In this document: positions 1 through 9,661 of the stretch, piece after piece
Layout of the letters: each line of letters starts with the position of its first letter
Numbering within the stretch: position 1 is the stretch's first letter
Source: a crenarchaeote SCGC AAA261-N23
GTDB taxonomy: Archaea > Thermoproteota > Thermoprotei > Gearchaeales > Gearchaeaceae
Direction: 5' to 3'
Length of the DNA stretch: 35,424 nucleotides
Assembly (NCBI GenBank): GCA_000375685.1
Contig: AQVQ01000005.1
Location: 1-35,424 of the forward strand
Notes under the pieces: generated by a model
Told to the model about the DNA's origin: nothing
Databases searched by the model: none
What the model saw: only the letters and a program-made list of their open reading frames with translations
Position numbers and translations under genes: made by a program

Positions 1-43
1 TGTTTGGCAATGAGGATAAGAAATTAAAAGAATATTTTGAGAA

Positions 44-2734
44 ATGGAAGTTATAAGAGGCTTTATATTACCTAAAAGAGGAAAAGATGAAAAACCAATC
101 TATGCAGAAAGAATAAATGAAGTTCGTGCAAATGAATTATTAAATGAATATATAGGTCTAATAGAATATATAATCAAAACTTTCAAAGAATTTAACAAAA
201 GTAAGAGTATAAATAATGCTAAATCTTTTAATATCTTTTTAAACTATTTTATTTTAAAACTGAAATCTATTTTATATCTAGATCCTATACCTAATGTAAT
301 ACCTTCTCCATTAATTCCAGAATATTATATAGAGAAATTACTTAATAATGAAGAGACAAGACTCTATACATACGAAGGAATAGACGAATATTCAAAGTTT
401 TTGATAAATAAAGAAAACCCACAAATTATAAAAAAATATTATAAAATATTCAATGAAAACAGAAAACACAATGAAAAGCTCTTTAATATACTAGATTTTC
501 CCGCAGATACTAGAATAGGTGCCAATGCTTCTTCATTGATTATTCATATGCTAACTGTAGCAGGTTTAGCTTCAGCGATAGCTATAGAAGAAAAACTAAA
601 TGAAAAGGATATCGTAGCTTTAAGGCTGATAAGCCTCTTCCATGATATAGGAAAGTTTAAAATTAGAGAATGGTACAAGCATGCTGAGAATTCTGCAGCA
701 ATCTTGAAGCAAATTCTTGAGTCATATGTAGAAGGAGAAGCAAAGACCATACTTGATGAAGCTTGTAATTTATTGAGTAAAGAAAAACAATTTGAATCTT
801 CTAACAAAATCTTGCAAATTTTTAAACTAGCTGATAGAATAGCTAGTAGCATTGATAGACTTAAAAACTATTTTTTTAGCTATGTTGCGGTTAGTCCTGA
901 AGCCAAAGAAATCTTAAAATATATTAAAGAATTTGGGAAGGAGAAAATTGAAGAAGTTTATGATAAATGGGAATTTTGGGAAAAAATTCCAATAGATATA
1001 AGATTTAAACTTACAGAGGCTTTTTGTAAAAATATTGAAAGAATTACCGAGAAAGTATCGATTAGCAACGAAGTTGCTTCTGCTAATTTGCGTCTAGCAA
1101 GGATAGATTTACGTTCAATTCAAAGCTTTATAAAAAGTAACGAATTGAGAATAATAAACGCTAGCAGTAGAATAGTCGATATTTTAACTTATTTTGGAAT
1201 ACCTCTAAGACTGATCGAATTGGGCCTACCCCCTGAATGTATATTATACTTTGGAGGAGGAAATATAACGTTGGTAATACCTGTGAGTTTAATAGATATT
1301 TTAACGAATGAGAAGTTCGGCAATCTGATAGAAGTAATTGTAGGTTCTGCACCATTTTATTATGATTTCCGCAAAATTAATGAAGAATTAGAATTAGATT
1401 TAGCGCTTAAAAAGCTTCATAGACAATCCTTAAGAAACGTTGAGCTAAATATATTTAAATTCTGTGAAGCGTGCGGAAGTAGGCCTGCAGAAATTAAAGA
1501 TCAAAAAATAATGGACGGGAAACCAGTATGCACAATTTGTAAAAAGAAATTTGATATAGGTGGAAATATTCACTTCATGACCAGAGTAATTTTATACTAT
1601 ATTAATAAAGAAGGAGAAATCGGTTTGGAAAAAGCTTATTCTATTGCGGGAACAATATTAACAGATGTTCCTGTTTATATTTCTGGTGTAAGTGCAGATA
1701 AGTTAGGTGGGCCTATTGAAGAATATCCAAATATTTCGATTGTCAGATTTGATGGCAACATTATTGGTTCATTCATGGCTTCCTGCATAAACATTACAGA
1801 TGCTCATGAAAGAAGTGTTAGAATAGACTGGTCTGTTAAGAAAGCAGTACACGATTTCCTTAATATGTTTGATAAGAAAGAACGTGAGGAAGATTATCTA
1901 AGATTAATTTTAGGCATTATGTATTTAGGAGGAGATGATGGAGCTTTATTAATGCCTTCAAGCTTCGCTATACCATTCGCTTTATACTTAGGAAATGAAT
2001 TTTATCTTAACACAGGTTGTAGACTTACTTTATCAATCGCTATAATCTCAGCTAAACCAAAACATCCTTTAATACCGTTATATGAAAGTTGTGGTGAATT
2101 ACTAGATGAAATAGTTAAGAACAAATGTAGAGATTTAGCATATAAAGCAACTACTGGCGAGATAGAAAAAACAGGCGCAGAATTTAGAGGCGCTGTAGGT
2201 TTTTATGCGGCAAACGGAAGCTTTATTCTTAAAGAAAATATTGAGAGCATATTTAAAAGTTTAGATAGAGTTAAGCTATCTTACCAATATGTTAGGCCTT
2301 ATGTTATTGGAATGCCTCCTATAACAGATGAAGTTAAAACAAAAGAGTATATCACCTTATATTCATTGCTTAAGCCTATTCTACAACAGTTAGGAATAAA
2401 GTATGAGAATGTAAAGGAGCTTATAGAAAATATACTAACGAAAATAACAAGTGAAAAAAAGAATAGTATTGAAACTCTAAATAAAATCAAAAGAATTGCG
2501 TTAGATGGAATGCAAACACGTGTTTATGCCGATAATTCATTGGAAATTAAAATATTATATACCTATAAACAATCGCCAAAAAACAAAGAGCAAATAAGCG
2601 AAGATTCAGTTATATATAAAAATTTAATAGAGAATTTGTTATATATGAATGAACAAAATACAAACAAAGAATTATACTTTAATATTTATGATCTTATAAT
2701 GGCTTTAAAGATTTTAGGAGGTGGAGATATATGA
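44..2734 (+). CDS. cas10: Cas10, large subunit of type III effector (HD nuclease + Palm/cyclase), III-D/Csm1-like
   Basis: 896 aa ORF. HD motif LISLFHDIGKF, CxxC..CxxC zinc finger (FCEACGSRP...VCTICKKKF), cyclase motif YLGGDDGALL. First gene of a stop/start-overlapping operon with RAMP genes. Confidence 0.95.
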   Translation: MEVIRGFILPKRGKDEKPIYAERINEVRANELLNEYIGLIEYIIKTFKEFNKSKSINNAKSFNIFLNYFILKLKSILYLDPIPNVIPSPLIPEYYIEKLLNNEETRLYTYEGIDEYSKFLINKENPQIIKKYYKIFNENRKHNEKLFNILDFPADTRIGANASSLIIHMLTVAGLASAIAIEEKLNEKDIVALRLISLFHDIGKFKIREWYKHAENSAAILKQILESYVEGEAKTILDEACNLLSKEKQFESSNKILQIFKLADRIASSIDRLKNYFFSYVAVSPEAKEILKYIKEFGKEKIEEVYDKWEFWEKIPIDIRFKLTEAFCKNIERITEKVSISNEVASANLRLARIDLRSIQSFIKSNELRIINASSRIVDILTYFGIPLRLIELGLPPECILYFGGGNITLVIPVSLIDILTNEKFGNLIEVIVGSAPFYYDFRKINEELELDLALKKLHRQSLRNVELNIFKFCEACGSRPAEIKDQKIMDGKPVCTICKKKFDIGGNIHFMTRVILYYINKEGEIGLEKAYSIAGTILTDVPVYISGVSADKLGGPIEEYPNISIVRFDGNIIGSFMASCINITDAHERSVRIDWSVKKAVHDFLNMFDKKEREEDYLRLILGIMYLGGDDGALLMPSSFAIPFALYLGNEFYLNTGCRLTLSIAIISAKPKHPLIPLYESCGELLDEIVKNKCRDLAYKATTGEIEKTGAEFRGAVGFYAANGSFILKENIESIFKSLDRVKLSYQYVRPYVIGMPPITDEVKTKEYITLYSLLKPILQQLGIKYENVKELIENILTKITSEKKNSIETLNKIKRIALDGMQTRVYADNSLEIKILYTYKQSPKNKEQISEDSVIYKNLIENLLYMNEQNTNKELYFNIYDLIMALKILGGGDI

Positions 2735-3354
2735 GTTTTGCAATAATAAATTTAAATTTAGAAGTTAAGAAAAAGCTTAATATTGGAACAAAGTTGAGAA
2801 GCATTGCTGCAGATATTCCCCTTCAAAAGATAAATATAAACGGAAAAGAAATGGTATATATTCCAGGTTCCACCATTAAAGGGGTTCTTAGGACTTCTGC
2901 TATAAGGATTGCGCATCTCTTAAAGCTTCAAGTAAACGCTTATAGCGTTAATCCTTCAATGATAAACAATAAAGGAAGCGATATTATATGCGAATTGTTC
3001 GGTGCTCCTAACAAAAGTTCTAAAATATTTGTAGAAGATGCATACTTGGAGACGAACACAGAGATATTGACACATATAAGAATAGATGATAAGTATCAAG
3101 TAGTAAAAGAAGGAAGTCTATTTAAAGCGGAATACTTGCCCATAGGTACTAAATTCAAATCTAAAGTAAAGTGCTATGATGTAAGCATAGATGAAATGAG
3201 ACTTCTTTTAGCTTCAATTGTAGAAATGAACTACGAAAGGTTCGGCAAAGCAGGACTTGTTGAGGTTAAGATAGGAAAAGATTCACAAATACCTGAAACT
3301 TATCTCAAGGATCCTATAGTTAAAGAAATTTTAGAGGCGATAAGAAGTGGCTAG
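2731..3354 (+). CDS. Cas7-family RAMP protein (Csm3-like)
   Basis: YIPGSTIKGVLRTSAIR glycine-rich RAMP motif, CELFGAP segment, and an Asp (IAADIPLQK) where Csm3 has its catalytic Asp. Overlaps the cas10 stop (ATGA). Confidence 0.88.
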   Translation: MSFAIINLNLEVKKKLNIGTKLRSIAADIPLQKININGKEMVYIPGSTIKGVLRTSAIRIAHLLKLQVNAYSVNPSMINNKGSDIICELFGAPNKSSKIFVEDAYLETNTEILTHIRIDDKYQVVKEGSLFKAEYLPIGTKFKSKVKCYDVSIDEMRLLLASIVEMNYERFGKAGLVEVKIGKDSQIPETYLKDPIVKEILEAIRSG

Positions 3355-4414
3355 ATCCTATTATCTCAACTTAAAAATTAAGTCACCATTAATAATTACT
3401 AGCAAACAATTAGGCCGAATACTTTATAATGAATTTAGCTACATTCCAGGATTCACAATAAGAGGTGCTTTAATAGCTGAACTATACCGAAGAGGTAATA
3501 GAAATATTCTAAAAGAAACATACGATCCAAAATTAATTATCGGCCCCGCATACCCATTCATTGATGGCAAAATATCTGAACCTGCTCATCCATTTTTATT
3601 TAAGTGTAAGCTTTGCAAATCGCTAGGAGAAAACAGCTACATTTTTCTATCTGATGGATACAGAGAATTTGTCGAAAAAGGAAATATCGAAATTAAAAAA
3701 ATGTTCCCCAATTGTTGCGAAAAAGGCCATAAAGGAACGATAAAATCCCTGTCAGGCTCCCTAATAGTTGATGGCAAGCAAATAAGAGAAGTTAAAATTA
3801 GTAATGTGAGCTTAGAGGCTGTAGGTATATCCAAAAAGATAAAGGCTTCTGAGATAGGAATGCTTTATAATTATGTTGGAATAGAGCCTGGCACAAATTT
3901 TATATCTAAAATGATCTGTGAAGATGAGATAGTAAAGGAAATCAAGGAGATAAAAGAAATCCATATAGGTAGAGGAATAAGTAGAGGTTTAGGAAAGGTT
4001 GAAATCAGCGTTGAAGACTATAAAGAAAATAATAAAGAGAGGATTAAAAAAATATTGAATTCAGACAGGATAATTATTAAGGCTATTTCGCCGGCCTTTA
4101 AACTATCAATTAAAGATGGTGGCTTATATTCTGAATTCGATTTGGATTTACCTAATTTGAAGAAGAAGATATTCATAAACAACGATTCTAAAATACTTAC
4201 AGGTATTACAAAGGTTTCAGGTTTCAGCTTCTTTAAGGGCAATGCGATTTCGAAGCCTATTTTTTACGGGGCAAAAGAAGGTTCATTATTTTTCTTTGAA
4301 ACCAATAATTTTAACGAGCAGACAATCGATGAAATCGTGAATTATGAACTTCATGGGATTTCTCCGTTTAATCATGTAGGGATAAATCATTTTAAGGTGA
4401 TCGACTATGTCTGA
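3347..4414 (+). CDS. RAMP protein, Cas5/Csx10-like
   Basis: SYIPGFTIRGALIAELYRRG motif, Cys pairs (CKLCKS, CCEKGH), C-terminal GRGISRGLGKVEI G-rich loop. In the cas10 operon. Confidence 0.75.
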   Translation: MARSYYLNLKIKSPLIITSKQLGRILYNEFSYIPGFTIRGALIAELYRRGNRNILKETYDPKLIIGPAYPFIDGKISEPAHPFLFKCKLCKSLGENSYIFLSDGYREFVEKGNIEIKKMFPNCCEKGHKGTIKSLSGSLIVDGKQIREVKISNVSLEAVGISKKIKASEIGMLYNYVGIEPGTNFISKMICEDEIVKEIKEIKEIHIGRGISRGLGKVEISVEDYKENNKERIKKILNSDRIIIKAISPAFKLSIKDGGLYSEFDLDLPNLKKKIFINNDSKILTGITKVSGFSFFKGNAISKPIFYGAKEGSLFFFETNNFNEQTIDEIVNYELHGISPFNHVGINHFKVIDYV

Positions 4415-5297
4415 GAACATATACTTAGAAAAGCTAATTCAGCGGTACATACTAGATTTAAAGCTTGTAGCGAAATCCCGAATTCATGTAGGCTCTATTC
4501 AAGAAGGAACGTTAAAGAGGATAGTTTGGTTAAATGTAAATGGAAAATTGTTACCTGCAATTCCTGCTGAATCTTTTAAAGGTGCTCTTAGAAAATTAGC
4601 CGCGAAGATAGCAAAGAGTATTAATTTCGAAAATCAAGAAATAGAAGAGATAGTAGCCTACCATACGGAAGATAAGCATTCCAAAAAAGAAATAGAAAAA
4701 TTGATTTATCCCGAATTTTTGGAAAAAGTGAACATAGAAGATACTTTGAAGAATATATATAACGAAGAACAGTTAAAAGAACTATCTCAAGATACTAAGA
4801 AAGAACTTTACTTATCTTTAAAGTGCCCTATTTGTAGACTATTTGGTTCAAGAGGAGTATCTGGGAAAATGCTTTTTGGGGATCTTTTACTTATCGACGA
4901 GCCCAAAACAAACATTTACACAAGCACGAGTATTGAGAGAAAAAATAAGGTAGTTGCACCTGAGAGATTATTTTCGATAGAAAGCTTAGAATCCAATCTT
5001 AGATTTAGGTGTAAGATAATCATTGATAATGTTGAAAGAATAAGTCCTGAAGCAATGCTTCTTGCTAGAACATTAAAATACTTACTAAAAATGGAAGAAT
5101 TTAATATAGGAGGAGCTAAAAGTAGGGGATATGGTAGATTAACGATAGATAAAGATTCAATAGTGTATATACAAACCTTTAAAACTCCTATTGACGATAA
5201 AGAGATACTAGAGAATATCAGTATTCTCTTAGCCAAAAAAATAGAAACTAAGAATCTAAACGAGTTCATTGAATGGTTAATTCATGCTAAATCCTAG
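4407..5297 (+). CDS. Cas7-family RAMP protein
   Basis: IPAESFKGALRKLAAKIA, CPICRLFGSRGVSGKMLFGDL, GGAKSRGYGRLTI. Overlaps neighbours in the operon. Confidence 0.88.
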   Translation: MSENIYLEKLIQRYILDLKLVAKSRIHVGSIQEGTLKRIVWLNVNGKLLPAIPAESFKGALRKLAAKIAKSINFENQEIEEIVAYHTEDKHSKKEIEKLIYPEFLEKVNIEDTLKNIYNEEQLKELSQDTKKELYLSLKCPICRLFGSRGVSGKMLFGDLLLIDEPKTNIYTSTSIERKNKVVAPERLFSIESLESNLRFRCKIIIDNVERISPEAMLLARTLKYLLKMEEFNIGGAKSRGYGRLTIDKDSIVYIQTFKTPIDDKEILENISILLAKKIETKNLNEFIEWLIHAKS

Positions 5298-6537
5298 ATA
5301 TTATAAGATAACCTATTTTGAACTAATTTTTCTCTTAAATTTCTTATTTAATGCAACAATTTCAAAATTAAATAATGGAAATGCCCCAGCCGAAATAATA
5401 GAGAATTTTACTTCAGAAAATTTCAAATACATAATTAATAGTCCAAATACTAAAAATAACATAAATGTTAACATTGATATAAACGATATCCCATTTATAG
5501 AAAATATAAAAAACCCAAATGCAGAAATAAATCTTAGAATAGCCAAAAACGATTATACAACTTCTATTGAGAAAATAATAAATGTTTTAGATATCAATTA
5601 CATTATAGAAATTTTACAAAAATTTAATGAAATTATCTCAGAAATAAGAGAATCAAAAATAATTATTTTGCTTGAAAAGCTCAACCTTTTCCTTTATAAA
5701 ATTTTATTCAACATTGAAGAAAATATCGAGCAAATAATAACTCAATGTATAGAAAGAAATGCAACGGATGTTCATATAATATTAAATTATTACTGGGATT
5801 TTACTAAATTTCTGTTTTCTAAAGAAAATATTGATGACATTAAATTATTTAAGAATATTAAAATAAACGATGATTATAAGTATAGACATAATAATATAGA
5901 AGATAATGTGATTATAATCAAGCTTGATTCTTTAGACTCAATTGCTAAAAAATATTATGAAAGTTTTAATTCTCAAGATAGTTACGCCAAAACTAGATTT
6001 GAATATATGGAAAAATTCGAACTATGCTATAATTGCAAAAGAATATATCTAAATGATATAAAAAAATGTCCAGATTGCGGATCCACCTTAAAGAATTTAA
6101 AGTCTTCTTTTATTATGGATAAACAGCTTTTTGATAGAATAATAAAGAAACCAGAAAAATCATTTGAGATATTGGCTTATTTAAAAATCAGAGAAATTGT
6201 AGGAAATCTTATACCTAATGCTTTTATATTGCACAGTATACTTGTTCCCAAAAACATAAACGGAACTGAAGAGATAGATATTCTAATTTGCATAGTAGAA
6301 AAAAATATTGGTGTAAAAAAAGGAATCGTTATAGAATGCAAAATGAAAGAAAAACTAGATAACGAAGATATTAATCAATTAAGTGAACATGTAAATCTGA
6401 TCAATCAAATAAATAATGATATCACAGTTAATGGTTTTATAATTTATTTAGGAGTTACTGATAATAATAACAACGCGATCAATGTTTTCGATGAAGAAAA
6501 AATACGAAAAAAGATAATTAACTTTATTCTTCAATAG
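5284..6537 (+). CDS. Uncharacterised zinc-ribbon protein with C-terminal PD-(D/E)XK-like nuclease signature, last gene of cas10 operon
   Basis: Zn ribbon CYNCKRIYLNDIKKCPDCG, then GTEEIDILICIVEKN..KKGIVIECKMKEKLDNEDINQL (D...E-x-K pattern). Start overlaps the upstream RAMP stop. Confidence 0.6.
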   Translation: MLNPRYYKITYFELIFLLNFLFNATISKLNNGNAPAEIIENFTSENFKYIINSPNTKNNINVNIDINDIPFIENIKNPNAEINLRIAKNDYTTSIEKIINVLDINYIIEILQKFNEIISEIRESKIIILLEKLNLFLYKILFNIEENIEQIITQCIERNATDVHIILNYYWDFTKFLFSKENIDDIKLFKNIKINDDYKYRHNNIEDNVIIIKLDSLDSIAKKYYESFNSQDSYAKTRFEYMEKFELCYNCKRIYLNDIKKCPDCGSTLKNLKSSFIMDKQLFDRIIKKPEKSFEILAYLKIREIVGNLIPNAFILHSILVPKNINGTEEIDILICIVEKNIGVKKGIVIECKMKEKLDNEDINQLSEHVNLINQINNDITVNGFIIYLGVTDNNNNAINVFDEEKIRKKIINFILQ

Positions 6538-6619
6538 AATATCTCCTTTAACTATTGCTTATTAGGCCCGCACAATATATAAACATAAGATATTGGATAA
6601 GCTATTTAAAGGAAAAAAT

Positions 6620-6862
6620 TCAGGTTTTTAATATTTTTAACAAAGTTTTTAGCCATTCTCTTGTTCTAATCGTTCCTTTGTCTTCGTTTATATTAAAACA
6701 ATAAGGATATACTACATCTAAATCGTCTAGCTTCAAATCAAATTTAGCTAATTCATCTTTAGCTCTCAATATGGGAGTCTCTATCTTAAACATTTCTGCA
6801 ATCTTCAAAAGTTTTTCATCTTTTCCTCTTTTAGGTAATATAAAGCCTCTTATAACTTCCAT
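6620..6862 (-). CDS. Small ORF sharing its first 17 residues (MEVIRGFILPKRGKDEK) with Cas10, then diverging
   Basis: 80 aa ORF on minus strand. Start overlaps the stop of the upstream 98-aa ORF. The N-terminal part lies in the inverted repeat. May be a rearrangement product. Confidence 0.5.
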   Translation of the reverse strand: MEVIRGFILPKRGKDEKLLKIAEMFKIETPILRAKDELAKFDLKLDDLDVVYPYCFNINEDKGTIRTREWLKTLLKILKT

Positions 6863-7146
6863 TTCTCAAAATATTCTTTTAATTTCTTATCCTCATTGCC
6901 AAACAAGTGATGAAGATATTTTTCTTCGTAATCCTTGGTATCTATTTCTGTAATGGAGTACTCATCGCCTTTTTCATGCTTCCATGCGATTATTGTATTT
7001 CTTTGTTCTTCTTTAATCAAGGCAAATCCACATATTCCCAAGTTGCTCTTTTCATTCTTCAATGCAGTCATATCAGGTAGGACCGAAATTGTCAATAACG
7101 CATTGCTTAATTTATTGATTAACTCTTCTTTTTTCATCTTATTCAT
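6850..7146 (-). CDS. Small uncharacterised protein within type III operon
   Basis: 98 aa ORF, start overlaps the upstream RAMP stop and its stop overlaps the downstream start (translational coupling). No family recognised. Confidence 0.7.
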   Translation of the reverse strand: MNKMKKEELINKLSNALLTISVLPDMTALKNEKSNLGICGFALIKEEQRNTIIAWKHEKGDEYSITEIDTKDYEEKYLHHLFGNEDKKLKEYFEKWKL

Positions 7147-8096
7147 TTTATCTTCCCCAATTCGAGATTCATTTTATATTCGCTATTTTCTAATTCGGTT
7201 TTAGCTTTACTGATCAGGTCATTTACGTCCTTTGCTATATGTTTAGGTTCGTAATCAATTAATTCAAACATAATAGTTCCAAATTCAAAATTATTCCTGA
7301 ATAAAGGCTTTCTGAGTTTAGGTATGTGCTGATATTTGAACGCTCCTATCAGTACAGGGATATCGCTATATAATTCTAGACCTGCAAACAATATTCCCAA
7401 TTCCACGAAATTAGCGTTAATTCCTATTATTTCGCCTTTAAAAACCGAGTTAGGCTTTATCGCTTCAATTCCATTCTTTTCTTTTAATATTTCAACTCCT
7501 CCCTGTTCTAATACTAAGTTAGAGAAATAATATCTTGAAGATAAACCCGGGGCTCCAAACATATCACAAACAATGCAAACATAAGGTGATTCTTCTTCAT
7601 CGTATCTGCAACTCTGTTTATATAATAGAACTTCATCAGACCAGAAGTCCTTATGATCCATCGAATATTTAACATAGTTACCTACAACACTGAAGCAAGA
7701 ATTAGAGTAATATGAGTTTCCTATTTTATATGGAATGAATTTATACTCTATTCTTGATCTAGTAGCTCCTTTAAAAGATGAAGCAGGTATAATCTTTTTA
7801 TTATTTAAGGTTGCAAAATTCTTAATGTTTTGAACTTGTTTATATTTTTCAAGTTCTTTATCATAAAAATTAACTAAGTTTTCTATATCTTTGTTTTCAA
7901 TTTTTGCTTTAACTTTAACATTCTTAATCATTTTAATAAAGTCTTCAAATTTTGGTAATTCAAAGAATACGTCTCTAGAAAAAATATATCCTTTTGTAGT
8001 TGCTCTTAGTTTAAGTTTTATATCGAAGCGTCCTTCTAATCTTTTTGTTCTAGAAGTTATTTCTTTTCTATTTATCTTTACTGTTATTTGACTCAT
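7143..8096 (-). CDS. RAMP-superfamily type III subunit
   Basis: IIPASSFKGATRSRIEYKFIP RAMP motif, CIVCDMFGAPGLSSRYYFSNL. Operonic overlap on both sides. Confidence 0.82.
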   Translation of the reverse strand: MSQITVKINRKEITSRTKRLEGRFDIKLKLRATTKGYIFSRDVFFELPKFEDFIKMIKNVKVKAKIENKDIENLVNFYDKELEKYKQVQNIKNFATLNNKKIIPASSFKGATRSRIEYKFIPYKIGNSYYSNSCFSVVGNYVKYSMDHKDFWSDEVLLYKQSCRYDEEESPYVCIVCDMFGAPGLSSRYYFSNLVLEQGGVEILKEKNGIEAIKPNSVFKGEIIGINANFVELGILFAGLELYSDIPVLIGAFKYQHIPKLRKPLFRNNFEFGTIMFELIDYEPKHIAKDVNDLISKAKTELENSEYKMNLELGKIK

Positions 8097-8950
8097 TTCT
8101 TTATTTTAGATTTATTACAATAATTATTCCAAACAACTCTTGAATTTTCTAACAAACTTTTTGGAATTTTCGGATCTATAGATATCTCTTCATCCAATTC
8201 ATCTAGGGGTCCAAGTGCTGTAACCTGACTTATATCTAAGAATCCTTTATTAGTCAGGATTCTACCTTTCAAAGATTCAATTGTTATTTTAACTGAACCG
8301 AATCCTCTAGTTTTAAATCCACCTATTTTGATATAACCTTGATTGATTTGTTCTATTATTTCAGCCAACAAGCCAATGCCGTAGTTTGGAAAATTATTCA
8401 AGATAAATGAACCATAAAACTTACCGCCTGGATTGACAAACTCAACTTGATACAATGCACCTTTCTTAACTCCTCCAGATCTTCTCTCTATAGCTATTCC
8501 TGTCTTAACAGACGTTGTGGGTAACTCTTCTTTACTTGGATAAGCATCATTTATTTTTATATGTGCTGAATATGAAGCGGTACCAAATAATCTGCAAATT
8601 ATACAATATTTTGATAAAACACCTAAAATAGCTTCTTCATTTCCTATCTTAACAACATTCTGCAATTCTTTGTCATATTCATTCTTGCAACCTTCGCCCA
8701 TGTAACAAACATTTAATCCTTGAGAAATTGCTAATTTTTCAGCCGTAGCTCTGAATACTCCTTTTAAGCTACTACCAGGTATATATGGAATTCCCGTCAA
8801 TTCTCCTAAAGATATTTTAAGTACTTGGAGATCAACAGGCGACATAGGAGTTTTGCTCCTGCCTGCACCTATTCTTAAAGGTTCGTAATTTTCACATTTA
8901 AATCCAATTTCAATATTTCTTAAAATTCTTGAATGAGATGCCCAGCTCAT
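8093..8950 (-). CDS. Cas7-family RAMP protein (Csm3-like)
   Basis: YIPGSSLKGVFRATAEKLA, CIICRLFGTASYSAHIKINDA, IGGFKTRGFGSVKI. Asp in SPVDLQVLK. Confidence 0.9.
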   Translation of the reverse strand: MSWASHSRILRNIEIGFKCENYEPLRIGAGRSKTPMSPVDLQVLKISLGELTGIPYIPGSSLKGVFRATAEKLAISQGLNVCYMGEGCKNEYDKELQNVVKIGNEEAILGVLSKYCIICRLFGTASYSAHIKINDAYPSKEELPTTSVKTGIAIERRSGGVKKGALYQVEFVNPGGKFYGSFILNNFPNYGIGLLAEIIEQINQGYIKIGGFKTRGFGSVKITIESLKGRILTNKGFLDISQVTALGPLDELDEEISIDPKIPKSLLENSRVVWNNYCNKSKIKK

Positions 8951-9660
8951 TTCAATAACCCACTTAAAAATGAGCTAGTTATGACATTCTCAACCAATTC
9001 TCCATTCTTCAACTTATATTCTTTGACATTGACTGTGTTTTTTAAAAGTCGAATTTTTCCGAAACCTACACTTTTCATACCTCCTAAGCTTATATTACCT
9101 TCAATCAAGTGTTTTACAATGAATTTTAAAATATCTGCTTCTTTTTGTTCTTCTTCTTTAAAATTTTCAATCTCTAGCCTGAAATCAAAGCGTGTTCCCG
9201 GTTCTATAAATTCAACATCGAACAATCTACCCGGGGTTTGAGCTTCTGTAATCCTGTTTATACTAACCCTTTGAATTAAAGATGTTTTATAAATGCCATT
9301 CAATGGAAACATATCGTAAAATTTGATCCTTGAAAATATAGTTGGCCCTCCAAATAATCTGCAAATTATACAAGGAATGTATTCTTCCTTTAGTTTTTCT
9401 TTTAATTTTAATTCTCCATCAGGACCGTTTGGATTAATTATATCACATATTTTCTCTCCTATGCTCCTTGCATATCTTTCAGCTTCACTTCTTAGTGCCC
9501 CCTTAAGACTACTTCCTGGGATATATGGAACTCCTTTTATTCTAACAATTGGGTTATCAATAGCACCGATTGCTTGTGTTCCTGTTCTTATTGCTAAAGG
9601 TGTTTCATTTATTAACTCTCCAGCGACTTTAATTATATTGTAAAATGTATCAAAATACAT
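8947..9660 (-). CDS. csm3: Csm3-like Cas7 RAMP protein
   Basis: GAIDNPIVRIKGVPYIPGSSLKGALRSEAERYA, CIICRLFGGPTIFSRIKFYDM, GGMKSVGFGKIRL. Strong match to the Csm3 motif order. Confidence 0.9.
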   Translation of the reverse strand: MYFDTFYNIIKVAGELINETPLAIRTGTQAIGAIDNPIVRIKGVPYIPGSSLKGALRSEAERYARSIGEKICDIINPNGPDGELKLKEKLKEEYIPCIICRLFGGPTIFSRIKFYDMFPLNGIYKTSLIQRVSINRITEAQTPGRLFDVEFIEPGTRFDFRLEIENFKEEEQKEADILKFIVKHLIEGNISLGGMKSVGFGKIRLLKNTVNVKEYKLKNGELVENVITSSFLSGLLK

Positions 9661-9661
9661 G

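Noticed and set aside
544-5546. Antisense ORFs inside cas10 and RAMP genes (e.g. 544-852 -, 1161-1355 -, 4916-5269 -)
   Set aside because: They lie opposite clearly conserved Cas coding frames and have low-complexity compositions; treated as spurious.
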